The notes under the pieces are model-generated. The model was given only the letters and a program-made list of their open reading frames with translations, was not told the origin of the DNA and made no database searches. A DNA stretch of 7,430 nucleotides. It comes from Desulfuromonadales bacterium C00003107. GTDB taxonomy: Bacteria > Desulfobacterota > Desulfuromonadia > Desulfuromonadales > Syntrophotaleaceae. How positions within the stretch are numbered: the stretch's first letter is position 1; every line of letters starts with the position of its first letter. The position numbers and the translations under genes are program-made. This document shows, piece by piece, positions 1 through 6,516 of this stretch. Location: NCBI GenBank assembly GCA_001751225.1, contig MAXT01000038.1, forward strand, positions 1 to 7,430, read 5' to 3'.

Positions 1-1
1 C

Positions 2-358
2 TGCACGGGGGCGGGAATGCCTGTGTGGCTGACTCCTGCCGATCAGCAGTTGTTTGTGCAGGGCATGGACGAATTCGCTGTCAAAGGGGAACTGCCTGAC
101 GACTTCGCTGTGCTGCAGCAGCGCTACCCCGACAGCCCCTGGGCGGCAAAGGCCCAAGCCATTCAGGCGCTGTTGGAAACCATCCAAAAACAGCAGAAAA
201 TCATCAAGGGCCTGAAAGGAAGCCAGACAGCCAGCAGCAAGCAGAATCAAATACTTCTGCAACAGATCGAGACGCTGGAAACTGATCTCGAGACGCTGGA
301 GGTCGAGCGCACCAAACTTAGGCAGCTGCTGATCGATCTGGAGCAGCGCGGCCGGTAA
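2..358 (+). CDS. Partial coiled-coil protein, probable lipoprotein (5' end outside window)
   Basis: The frame is open from the first complete codon to TAA at 356-358, so the true start lies upstream; the internal ATG at 17 is probably not the start. The visible product begins C-T-G-A-G-M-P-V-W-L-T-P. A Cys followed by small residues is what the mature N-terminus of a lipoprotein looks like, but the lipobox itself would lie outside the window, so this is inference. Next comes a short helical segment with a YPDSPWAAKAQAI motif resembling one TPR-like helix pair, then a strongly predicted coiled coil (Gln/Lys-rich QKQQKIIKGLKG, then IETLETDLETLEVERTKLRQL with leucine heptads). There is no transmembrane segment in the visible part. 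Small lipoproteins of this design accompany envelope-sensing two-component systems (QseG type) in some proteobacteria, but no kinase is visible here, so I do not name it. Coding density and GC match the host-like part of the window. Confidence 0.7.
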   Translation, partial: CTGAGMPVWLTPADQQLFVQGMDEFAVKGELPDDFAVLQQRYPDSPWAAKAQAIQALLETIQKQQKIIKGLKGSQTASSKQNQILLQQIETLETDLETLEVERTKLRQLLIDLEQRGR

Positions 359-563
359 TCATTTGAAACAACCTTTGCCAGTCCTGGCGACACACGATCT
401 ACCCATCCCTTTCAGCTATCCATCTGTCCTTCAGTGTTCTCCTTAAGAGCCTTTTGCTGCTTCAGTCCTTTGCCGAATATCCTGTAACTGCGGTTGGTTT
501 ACAGGTGAAACGAAAGCCATTCGCGCCATTTTTCATCCTCATGCAGGGCCAACCCTGGGATCA

Positions 564-592
564 TTGACAAGCATAAATTAAAATGATATAAG
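564..592 (+). promoter_or_regulatory. Sigma70-type promoter upstream of the integrase pseudogene
   Basis: TTGACA at 564-569 (perfect -35) is followed by a 17-bp AT-rich spacer and TATAAG at 587-592 (5/6 to the -10 consensus). Transcription would start near 599, about 45 bp before the integrase ATG at 644, which has a GGGGGA purine run just upstream at 635-640. The rest of the 359-643 gap contains no convincing gene; it holds weak hairpins at about 377-390 (GCCAG/CTGGC), 482-504 (CTGTAA/TTACAG) and 544-557 (CAGGG/CCCTG), none followed by a T-tract. Confidence 0.7.
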
Positions 593-643
593 GCTCTCTG
601 CAGCATTTGACGCTACCTTGGTTGCCCTGAATGCGGGGGATGC

Positions 644-1309
644 ATGGCTCCTCAACCGAAGCTCCTTGATCAGCTCAGTGCGGCCCTGCGGGTGCGCCGT
701 TACAGCCGCCGCACCGAAGCCACTTATTGTCAATGGGTGAAGCGGTACATCTTCTTTCATCAGGTCCGTCATCCGGCGGAAATGGCCGAACCCGAAATAA
801 ACGCCTTTTTGACCCACCTGGCCGTTTAGCAGAAAGTCTGCGCCTCTACCCAGAACCAAGCACTCTCGGCGTTATTGTTCCTCTACCGGCATGTTATCGG
901 CCGAGAGGTCGGCGACCTGGGTGATGTTATCCGTGCCCGAAAGCCGCGGCGATTGCCGGTGGTCATGACCCGCGAGGAAGTCAAGGCGGTGCTGGCCAAT
1001 CTTGCAGGTGACCGATGGCTGGCAGCCTCTCTGATGTACGGCGCGGGGCTGCGGTTGATGGAATGCCTGCGCTTGCGGGTTCAGGATATTGACTTCACAC
1101 GCAACGAGCTTCTGGTTCGTAGCGGCAAGGGAGACAAAGATCGGATCACCATGCTTCCTGAAACGCTCAAAGTCCCGCTTGAGGAACGCCTTGAAGTTGT
1201 CAAGGCAGTCCATGCCCGTGACCTCGGTGATGGTTGGGGGCGGGTCGAGATGCCAGGTGCATTAGACAGAAAATATCCCGAAGGGCCTGAGGGGGACAGG
1301 CACTTTTAA
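644..1309 (+). pseudogene. intI: Integron integrase (IntI-type tyrosine recombinase), nonsense-mutated and 3'-truncated
   Basis: In the intact family this enzyme recombines attI and attC sites to capture gene cassettes. The N-terminus (KLLDQLSAALRVRRYSRRTE, then VKRYIFFHQVRHPAEM) is the SAM-like DNA-binding domain of IntI proteins. Translation meets TAG at 827-829 (codon 62), then continues in the same frame with QKVCASTQNQALSALLFLY, colinear with IntI1, where the stop replaces a Glu; GAG to TAG is the simplest change. The catalytic domain follows: RRLPVVMTREEV, YGAGLRLMECLRLRV with the first catalytic Arg (codon 137) and SGKGDKDR with the catalytic Lys (codon 162). VEMPGALDRKYP is the start of the segment unique to integron integrases. 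Homology ends near 1285, where REP-like sequence begins, and the frame stops at 1307-1309. The His-x-x-Arg, His and nucleophilic Tyr motifs are missing, so no active enzyme is possible. No attI or attC cassette array is seen. A TTG at 875 could restart translation but would give only a fragment. Confidence 0.92.
1293..1308 (+). repeat. REP-like half unit
   Basis: GGGACAGGCACTTTTA is a near copy of the left arm of the palindrome at 1334-1376 (one base shorter in the middle). It lies exactly where similarity to the integrase stops and in direct orientation to the next copy, 42 bp away. G-rich, ACAGGC-containing palindromes of this type are typical of REP elements mobilised by RAYT transposases; a RAYT gene is present at the other end of the window, but that the two are linked is inference. 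Confidence 0.6.
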
Positions 1310-1333
1310 TGAATAATGGAGTGTTTTAGGGAG

Positions 1334-1376
1334 AGGGACAGGCAACTTTTTAGACTGCAAAAAGTAGCCAGTCCCT
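1334..1376. repeat. REP-like palindrome (18-bp stem hairpin)
   Basis: The left arm AGGGACAGGCAACTTTTT (1334-1351) and the right arm AAAAAGTAGCCAGTCCCT (1359-1376) pair over 16 of 18 positions around a 7-base loop. With the half unit at 1293 it forms a two-copy REP/BIME-like cluster between the truncated integrase and the rhs region. As RNA it would form a stable stem but has no T-tract after it, so it is a repeat element first and at best a weak transcription barrier. Confidence 0.7.
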
Positions 1377-1380
1377 GAGG

Positions 1381-1488
1381 AGCAGCTTCGCCGGCTTTGA
1401 GATGGAAATCCTCGGCAATATCCCGGTCACGTTGAAAGCCAACGAAAAAGTTATCGTCCCCTACCGGATCAAGCGGGTCGCGGAGTAA
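1381..1488 (+). pseudogene. 3' remnant of a lost gene directly upstream of rhs
   Basis: Frame 1 reads SSFAGFEMEILGNIPVTLKA, then NEKVIVPYRIKRVAE and TAA at 1486-1488. The residue pattern (alternating hydrophobic strands, no low complexity) looks like the C-terminal strands of a real, probably secreted beta-sandwich protein rather than chance. No start codon in good context and no upstream coding sequence survive, because the REP cluster and the integrase remnant replace them. Its stop overlaps the rhs start as TAATG, the usual arrangement for translational coupling, so I infer that this is the tail of the gene that preceded rhs in an ancestral operon. The original function is not recognisable. 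Confidence 0.5.
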
Positions 1489-4400
1489 TGAAAGTGATGA
1501 TTATGAGTTATGTGATGAAGCGATTTGGATGGACTGTTATCGGCCTGTGCCTGCTGGCGTTGAGCTTGACGGTTACGGACGGTCAGGCCGGCTGCCTCAA
1601 AACTAAGCGGGTCAGTGCCAATTTCAAGCAGACGATCTGCCCCGGCACAGAGAACGAGCGAACCGTAACCAAGACGGCCAGCCACACAGTGGTTTATACG
1701 ACGCCGGGCTGCGAGGAAAGCAGTAGCGGTGCGCCCACTGGCGGCACCACCTCCGGCGGCACGGGTGGCGGCGGCGGAGGCGTGTGGGGGCAAGGCGGCG
1801 GCGGTGGCGGTATCGGCGGCAGATCCTCCACTCTGATCTCACCTGAGACATGTTTTTCTCCAGCCGGCGGTGCGGGCACGGCCGGGGGGGATAACGGAAA
1901 CCCGGGATTGCCGCCGGGCCTGCAAGTCAACAGCATGGGGTCAAAAACCAAAGATACTGGCTGCGGCGGCGATGCCGGTTCGACCTGTGTAAAGTGCGAG
2001 CCGGTGACCCAGAGCCCGGGCAGCCTGACCATCCTGACCAACGGCACCTACAGTTTCGACGCCATCGACTTCAACATCCCCGCCCGGGGCATGGATGTGC
2101 TGCTACGGCGGGCCTATCGCTCCAACCGGATCATGGCCGACGTCGCCGGGACGGTGTTCGCTGAACCTGCCGTCGCTCCCTTCGGCTACGGCTGGTCGAC
2201 CCCCTTCACCGTCAGGATCGCAGACGGCAATACCTTCGTCGATGCCGACGGGCGCTATTTCACCTTCCAAAAGGACGACACCGGCAACTTCCTCACCGAC
2301 GCCGCCAGCGGCCTGACACTGAAAAAAACCGCAACAGGGTTCGAACTGAAAAAACTCGACACCTTCACCCGCACCTTCGACGCCGAAGGAAAGCTGCTCA
2401 CCAAGTCGGATAATTACGGCAACAGCTGGACCATGCAGTACGACGGCGAAGGTCGGTTGGTCGGGGTGACAGACGCCGTCGGCCGTCAGGCCCTGACCTT
2501 CACCTGGAACGCCTCGGAACGCATCGAGTCGGCCACCGACCTGGCGGGCCGCACCGTCACTTACGGCTACGACCCCTTCGGCAACCTGGTGTCGGTCACC
2601 GATCCGGCCGGTTTCGAATCGAACTACGCCTACAACACCTTCCATGGCATCACCAGCAAGGCCAATCCCCTGGGTGAAACCTACACCATCGAATACCGCT
2701 ACGCGGACCGGGGCATCGTCGGCAAGGTCACCGACCCCATCGGCACCGCACTGGTCCGCCAGGGTAAACCGGCCGGCGATCATCAGGTCGTCTATCAGTA
2801 CGATTTCGCCAACAAGGTCTTCTACGTCACCGAAAAGGGCGGCCGCCAGATCAAGAGGGTGGTCAACGCCGACGGCTTGCCGACCGCCGAGGTCGAGGTC
2901 GCCACCGGCACCGTTCTCAAAAAGATCGAGTACCTGGACAACCGCATCGAAAAGACCACCGACGAAGCCGGCAACGTCACCCTCAAGCAAAAGGACGAAT
3001 GGGGCAACCTGCTGCGCAAGGTCGACGGCGAGGGCAACGAGTGGCGCTACACCTACACCACCGGCAACCGCATGGCCAGCAGCACCGATCCCCTCGGCAT
3101 CGTCACCCGTTACGCTTATGACGGCAAGGGGAAGGTGGTGCGGGCAACCTGGGCCGCCGGTACTTCCGATGAGGTGGTGACCAGTGTTGCGTATGACGAA
3201 TACGGGCAGCTTGTTACCCGGACCGTGGCCGGGGCGACCACCCGTTATAAATACGACGAGGCCGGCCGCATGGTGGCGGTGATCGATCCCTTGGGCCACA
3301 CTTCGCGTATGGAGTATGACGAGGTGGGGAACCTGGTGGCTGCTGTCGACGCCAACGGCAATCGGACGATTTTGACCTACGATGCGCGGGGGAAGTTGCT
3401 TACGGTCAAGGACCCCTTGGGCAACGTCAGCTCGCTTGACTACGACGCCGCCGGTCGCCTGAGTCAAACCACCGATGCCTTGGGGCGCACCACCAAAATT
3501 GAAACAGATTTCCAGGGGCGACCCACCGCTGTGGTCGACGCTTTGAATCACCGCCGGGAGTTGGTCTACGACCCCGCCGGCAACTTGATCGAGATCAGTG
3601 ACGGCGATGCCGTTTCCCGCATCGAGTACGATGAGCGCGGGCGTCTCGTGGCCGTTACCGACCCGGAGGAGAACACCATTCGCTACGAGTATGCTGAAGG
3701 AGGCTGCTCTTCCTGCGGTGGCGACACCTCCCAGCCGAAACGGGTTGTCGATCCCTTCGGCAACGCCGTCGAGAACCTTTTTGACAAAAACGGTCGCATC
3801 GTTGGCATCCAGGACCCGCTTTCCAACCTCACCAGTCTCGCCCACGATCCCCGCGGGCAGGTCGCCAGACGCACCGACGGCAACGGCAACATCACCACTT
3901 ACGTCTATGACGCCCTCGGCCGGTCGACGCGCCAGACCGATGCCGAAGGCGGGGTGACGGCCTTTTCCTACGATCAGCGTGGCAATCTGATCTCCCTTAC
4001 CGATCCCGAGGGCAACACCACAACATTCGAATACGACCTGGCCGGGCGCAAGACCAAAGAGATCCGCCCCATGGGCACGGAAACTGTCTATACTTACTAT
4101 GACAACGGCCTGCCCAAGACGGTCAAGGACGCCAAGCAGCAGCTCACGCGCTATACGTATGATGCGGCCAACCGCCTCACTGAAGTCACCTACGCCGACG
4201 ACAGCCAGGACACCTTCGGCTACGATGCCGTCGGCAACCTGATCAGCTATGCCAATCCGGCTGTCTCGGGTAGCCTTGCCTACGATGCTCTCAACCGCAA
4301 GCTCAGCGAGACGGTCGACTACGGCTCCTTCCAGAGGACCTACAGCTATAGCTACGACGCCCGGGGCAACAAGGCGACCTACACCAGCCCCGAAGGCCTG

Positions 4401-5894
4401 GAGCACGCATACATCTACCGCAAGAACGACCAGCTTGCGTCTATTACCGTCGATGGCAAGACCTTCACCTTCGACTACGACAAGCACCGCCTGAGTAAGT
4501 TGACCTTTCCCAACGGGGTGGTCAGCGACTACGCATTCAACCCGAATTCCTGGCTGACCGGCATCACCACTACCGGGTCGGGCGGCACAACCATTCTGAG
4601 CAGGGGTTATACCCATGACTCGGTGGGGAACATCAAGACCAAGAACACCGAGCACGGCCCGTACAAATACGGTTATGACAAGACCTACCAACTCACCAGC
4701 GCCGACAACCCAACTCTGGCGGACGAGGGCTATAGCTACGACCAGGTCGGCAACCGGTTGACCAGCCTTCGCACGGCTGGACTCTGGAGTCACAATGCCA
4801 ATAACGAGCTGATTTCGGATACGGCAGCGTTCTACGAATACGACGCTAACGGCAATACCACCAAGAAGACCGAAGGCGGGCAGATTACCCGCTACGAGTA
4901 CAATGCTCGTAACCGGCTCAGCAAGGTGTACCTGCCGGATGGTCGGGTGGCCATCTATACATACGATCCTTTTGGTCGGCGCATCAGCAAGGTGGTTGCC
5001 AACACCGTTACCTATTTTGCCTATGCCGATGAAGGTCTGATTGGTGAATACGCAGAGGAGGGCGCGCTTCTAAAAGCCTATGGGTGGAGGTCGGGAGGTT
5101 TGTGGGGTACTGATCCGCTTTACCAGATTGACGGTGGGCAAATGTACCTCTACCACAACGATCATCTGGCTACGCCGCAGAGGTTGACGGATGAGGCCGG
5201 GATGGTGGTCTGGGGTGCTGGGTATCGGGCGTTTGGTTTGGCGGTGGTTGATCCGACATTGACTGTGGAGAACAATCTGCGGTTTCCGGGGCAGTATTGG
5301 GATTCGGAGACGGGGCTGCACTTTAATTGTCACCGATACTATGTTCTTGAAATTGGGAGATATTTGAGAGCTGATCCAATTGGGTTGGCTGGGGGGATTA
5401 ACCCCTTTGTCTATTCTGAGAACAATCCTGTCAATTTAATTGATCCACTTGGACTCGATGCCATTTATATTAACTATGATCATTATCCTGTGAAAACACC
5501 AATTGGAAAACTACCTCTTGGTCATGGTGGAGTTGTAGCTGTTGATCCAAAGACCGGGACAACAAAATATTATGAATTCGGCCGCTATTACGGTAATAAA
5601 AAAGGTGTTGTTCGTGGGGCACCAGACCTTAAAATACCAAATGTAACAATTGGAAAAAATGGCCTTCCAACACAAAAATCATTAAATAGGTTATATGATT
5701 TTCTTTCAAAACAATTTGGAAAGAACAGTGAAGTTTCAGCTACATACTATGCAGATAGCGATTTCCAAGGAACTATTGATTACGTAAAGGAATTTAGCAA
5801 AAATCATCCTGATTATCATTTAAGAAATAATAATTGCAAAACATTTGGACAGGCTGCTGCAACAGCTTGTAAAGAGGAGGATACATGTCAATAA
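1488..5894 (+). CDS. Sec-exported Rhs/YD-repeat polymorphic toxin, 1468 residues
   Basis: Rhs proteins form a hollow YD-repeat shell that encloses a C-terminal toxin. Order seen: start at 1488 overlaps the preceding stop (TAATG); ATG at 1515 (residue 10, MKRFGW) would give a more typical signal peptide. Hydrophobic core is about residues 16-30, with probable cleavage after GQA at 34. Residues 36-75 and 122-170 are Cys-rich (CVKC at 167-170), separated by a Gly-rich linker (about 85-111). Residues 176-255 (SLTILTNGTYSF, FNIPARGMDVLLRRAYRSN, FGYGWSTPF) resemble the DUF6531 Rhs N-terminal region. YD repeats fill about 300-1220, with a CSSCGG insert near 735. The Rhs core (YHNDHLATPQRLTD to DPLGL) spans about 1220-1323, with DPIGL (1296-1300) and DPLGL (1319-1323) exactly 18 residues apart, the known self-cleavage arrangement. 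Residues 1324-1468 are the variable toxin tip. There is no PAAR or VgrG domain, so delivery is not through a visible T6SS spike. Confidence 0.93.
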   Translation: MKVMIMSYVMKRFGWTVIGLCLLALSLTVTDGQAGCLKTKRVSANFKQTICPGTENERTVTKTASHTVVYTTPGCEESSSGAPTGGTTSGGTGGGGGGVWGQGGGGGGIGGRSSTLISPETCFSPAGGAGTAGGDNGNPGLPPGLQVNSMGSKTKDTGCGGDAGSTCVKCEPVTQSPGSLTILTNGTYSFDAIDFNIPARGMDVLLRRAYRSNRIMADVAGTVFAEPAVAPFGYGWSTPFTVRIADGNTFVDADGRYFTFQKDDTGNFLTDAASGLTLKKTATGFELKKLDTFTRTFDAEGKLLTKSDNYGNSWTMQYDGEGRLVGVTDAVGRQALTFTWNASERIESATDLAGRTVTYGYDPFGNLVSVTDPAGFESNYAYNTFHGITSKANPLGETYTIEYRYADRGIVGKVTDPIGTALVRQGKPAGDHQVVYQYDFANKVFYVTEKGGRQIKRVVNADGLPTAEVEVATGTVLKKIEYLDNRIEKTTDEAGNVTLKQKDEWGNLLRKVDGEGNEWRYTYTTGNRMASSTDPLGIVTRYAYDGKGKVVRATWAAGTSDEVVTSVAYDEYGQLVTRTVAGATTRYKYDEAGRMVAVIDPLGHTSRMEYDEVGNLVAAVDANGNRTILTYDARGKLLTVKDPLGNVSSLDYDAAGRLSQTTDALGRTTKIETDFQGRPTAVVDALNHRRELVYDPAGNLIEISDGDAVSRIEYDERGRLVAVTDPEENTIRYEYAEGGCSSCGGDTSQPKRVVDPFGNAVENLFDKNGRIVGIQDPLSNLTSLAHDPRGQVARRTDGNGNITTYVYDALGRSTRQTDAEGGVTAFSYDQRGNLISLTDPEGNTTTFEYDLAGRKTKEIRPMGTETVYTYYDNGLPKTVKDAKQQLTRYTYDAANRLTEVTYADDSQDTFGYDAVGNLISYANPAVSGSLAYDALNRKLSETVDYGSFQRTYSYSYDARGNKATYTSPEGLEHAYIYRKNDQLASITVDGKTFTFDYDKHRLSKLTFPNGVVSDYAFNPNSWLTGITTTGSGGTTILSRGYTHDSVGNIKTKNTEHGPYKYGYDKTYQLTSADNPTLADEGYSYDQVGNRLTSLRTAGLWSHNANNELISDTAAFYEYDANGNTTKKTEGGQITRYEYNARNRLSKVYLPDGRVAIYTYDPFGRRISKVVANTVTYFAYADEGLIGEYAEEGALLKAYGWRSGGLWGTDPLYQIDGGQMYLYHNDHLATPQRLTDEAGMVVWGAGYRAFGLAVVDPTLTVENNLRFPGQYWDSETGLHFNCHRYYVLEIGRYLRADPIGLAGGINPFVYSENNPVNLIDPLGLDAIYINYDHYPVKTPIGKLPLGHGGVVAVDPKTGTTKYYEFGRYYGNKKGVVRGAPDLKIPNVTIGKNGLPTQKSLNRLYDFLSKQFGKNSEVSATYYADSDFQGTIDYVKEFSKNHPDYHLRNNNCKTFGQAAATACKEEDTCQ
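2385..5147 (+). repeat. YD (Rhs) repeat array at protein level
   Basis: At least 25 degenerate units with the pattern Y(x)YD-x-x-G-(R/N)-L-x-x-x-x-D are seen, for example YDPFGNLVSVTDPAG, YDEAGRMVAVIDPLG, YDQRGNLISLTDPEG and YDPFGRRISKV. In the family these strands build the spiral beta cage around the toxin. The DNA is diverged enough between units that simple slippage is unlikely. The repeat DNA is GC-rich (hand count 35 G/C of 60 at 3661-3720) and has few stops in other frames, which produces long spurious reading frames on both strands. Confidence 0.9.
5457..5894 (+). other. Rhs C-terminal toxin tip, candidate permuted papain-like fold
   Basis: This is the 145-residue segment after the DPLGL cleavage motif. 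It contains LGHGGVVAVD (His1346), KYYEFGRYYG (1360-1369), a helical PTQKSLNRLYDFLSKQFG segment, VSATYYADSDF, and HLRNNNCKTFGQAA (Cys1450). A His in an HxG(V/I) strand followed late by an NC motif on a helix is the order known from the circularly permuted NlpC/P60-like thiol enzymes (LRAT, PPPDE, YiiX families; PPPDE proteins also carry NNC before a hydrophobic residue). From this I infer a Cys-His peptidase, amidase or acyltransferase. The third catalytic residue is not assigned; E1363 is a candidate. The segment is AT-rich (16 G/C of 60 at 5641-5700), unlike the shell. A nuclease cannot be excluded from sequence alone, but no nuclease motif is visible. Confidence 0.6.
5875..5880 (+). promoter_or_regulatory. 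Strong ribosome binding site for the candidate immunity gene
   Basis: Perfect AGGAGG, 4 bases before ATG at 5885, inside the last codons of rhs. It fixes the start of the downstream gene at 5885 and suggests that ribosomes finishing rhs, and new ones, both load on the partner gene. Confidence 0.85.
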
Positions 5895-6211
5895 ATCAAA
5901 TAGTTCCTTGGGGTATCGTAATAATTCTAATTTTGATCTGTTCATGGTTAGTTTTTCATATATTCGATCAGTCTGTAACTTTAGATCATCAAACACAACA
6001 TCTTGAAACTATAATCAAACAAAGAAACCTTCTGGTAAAAATAATTAATTCTGAAGATAAAATTAGTGAGAAAACCGTGATGGATATTTTATCAAAGTTA
6101 TCAAAAGAATCGGTTTTTGAAAAAGCAGAAGCACACGTAGTGGCAGATCAAGTATCTTTCTTTTTTACGAATGGCAATCTTAATCGTATTGACATTGGTC
6201 AACCTGATTAG
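5885..6211 (+). CDS. Small single-pass membrane protein, candidate immunity protein for the Rhs tip
   Basis: Encodes 108 residues and ends at TAG 6209-6211. Residues about 6-27 (IVPWGIVIILILICSWLVFH) form one hydrophobic helix; the remaining 80 residues are soluble, with a coiled-coil-like stretch (HQTQHLETIIKQRNLL), two further helices (KTVMDILSKLSKESVF) and a C-terminal strand region (VVADQVSFFF). I recognise no named family. The gene overlaps the rhs stop by 10 bases and follows a perfect AGGAGG. Known polymorphic toxin loci place the cognate immunity gene exactly here, and it shares the low GC of the toxin tip, so the two probably moved together. The anchor without a cleavage site suggests a domain tethered to the inner membrane, most usefully facing the periplasm; topology is not certain because basic residues are few on either side. 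It could instead be an unrelated small protein, but position, overlap and composition argue for immunity. Confidence 0.75.
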   Translation: MSINQIVPWGIVIILILICSWLVFHIFDQSVTLDHQTQHLETIIKQRNLLVKIINSEDKISEKTVMDILSKLSKESVFEKAEAHVVADQVSFFFTNGNLNRIDIGQPD

Positions 6212-6252
6212 GTCCAATAGGGGTCAGGGCGAAAGCGCAAATTGGGGCGGGG

Positions 6253-6274
6253 CTGGGGTCGGACCAAGCTAACC
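6253..6274 (+). repeat. Left 22-bp inverted repeat of the RAYT unit
   Basis: Perfect reverse complement of 7345-7366, with core GGGGTCGGACCAAGC. Beyond the 22 bp the inner sides keep a matching TGAAT three bases further in, so the original repeat was probably longer and has decayed inwards. Confidence 0.85.
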
Positions 6275-6332
6275 GTCTGAATTATAAGAGAGAGTTGGCT
6301 AATTGGGCTCCATTTATGGCCTTAGAACCGCG

Positions 6333-6348
6333 TTTTTGCCGGCAAAAA
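6333..6348. repeat. 16-bp perfect palindrome upstream of the RAYT start
   Basis: TTTTTGCCGGCAAAAA is a perfect palindrome without a loop, 13 bases before the RAYT ATG. The last A overlaps an AGAGG purine run (6348-6352) that is the best ribosome binding site for this gene, so it could act as an operator or mask translation; both are inference. Confidence 0.55.
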
Positions 6349-6516
6349 GAGGCGCCTAAGAATGGCGAGAGCAAACCGACATCATATTCCTGGGCAGGTA
6401 TGGCATATTACTCACCGTTGCCACAAAAAGGAATTTCTCCTGAAATTCGCCATGGACAGAAGGCGCTGGCAATCTTGGCTATTTGAGGCCAGGAAACGTT
6501 TTGGTCTGAGAATACT

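Noticed and set aside
359..563. attI site, small gene or terminator in the gap before the integrase promoter
   Set aside because: No convincing core site, no reading frame with a ribosome site, and the short hairpins lack a following T-tract.
827..829. Amber codon as programmed readthrough or pyrrolysine insertion in IntI
   Set aside because: The same gene is also truncated and lacks its catalytic His/Arg/Tyr; simple decay is sufficient and no recoding signal is visible.
872..1213. Minus-strand open frame over the integrase
   Set aside because: Lies wholly over recognisable IntI coding sequence; no motif or credible start context of its own.
2103..4793. Long open frame on the minus strand (about 896 codons) antisense to rhs
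   Set aside because: It mirrors the repeated GC-rich YD codons; the product is a low-complexity Val/Gly/Asp/Ala-rich string without domains, and the plus-strand Rhs protein fully explains the region.
2385..5147. CRISPR array or DNA-level tandem repeat in the YD region
   Set aside because: Periodicity is at protein level with diverged DNA; there are no identical repeats with unique spacers.
5070..5333. Minus-strand open frame over the Rhs core
   Set aside because: Antisense to the conserved YHNDHLATPQRLTD core; no support as a gene.
6295..6486. Plus-strand open frame of 63 codons starting with TTG
   Set aside because: It overlaps the true RAYT N-terminus (ATG 6362, motif HIPGQVWHITHRC) in another frame and shows no family features.
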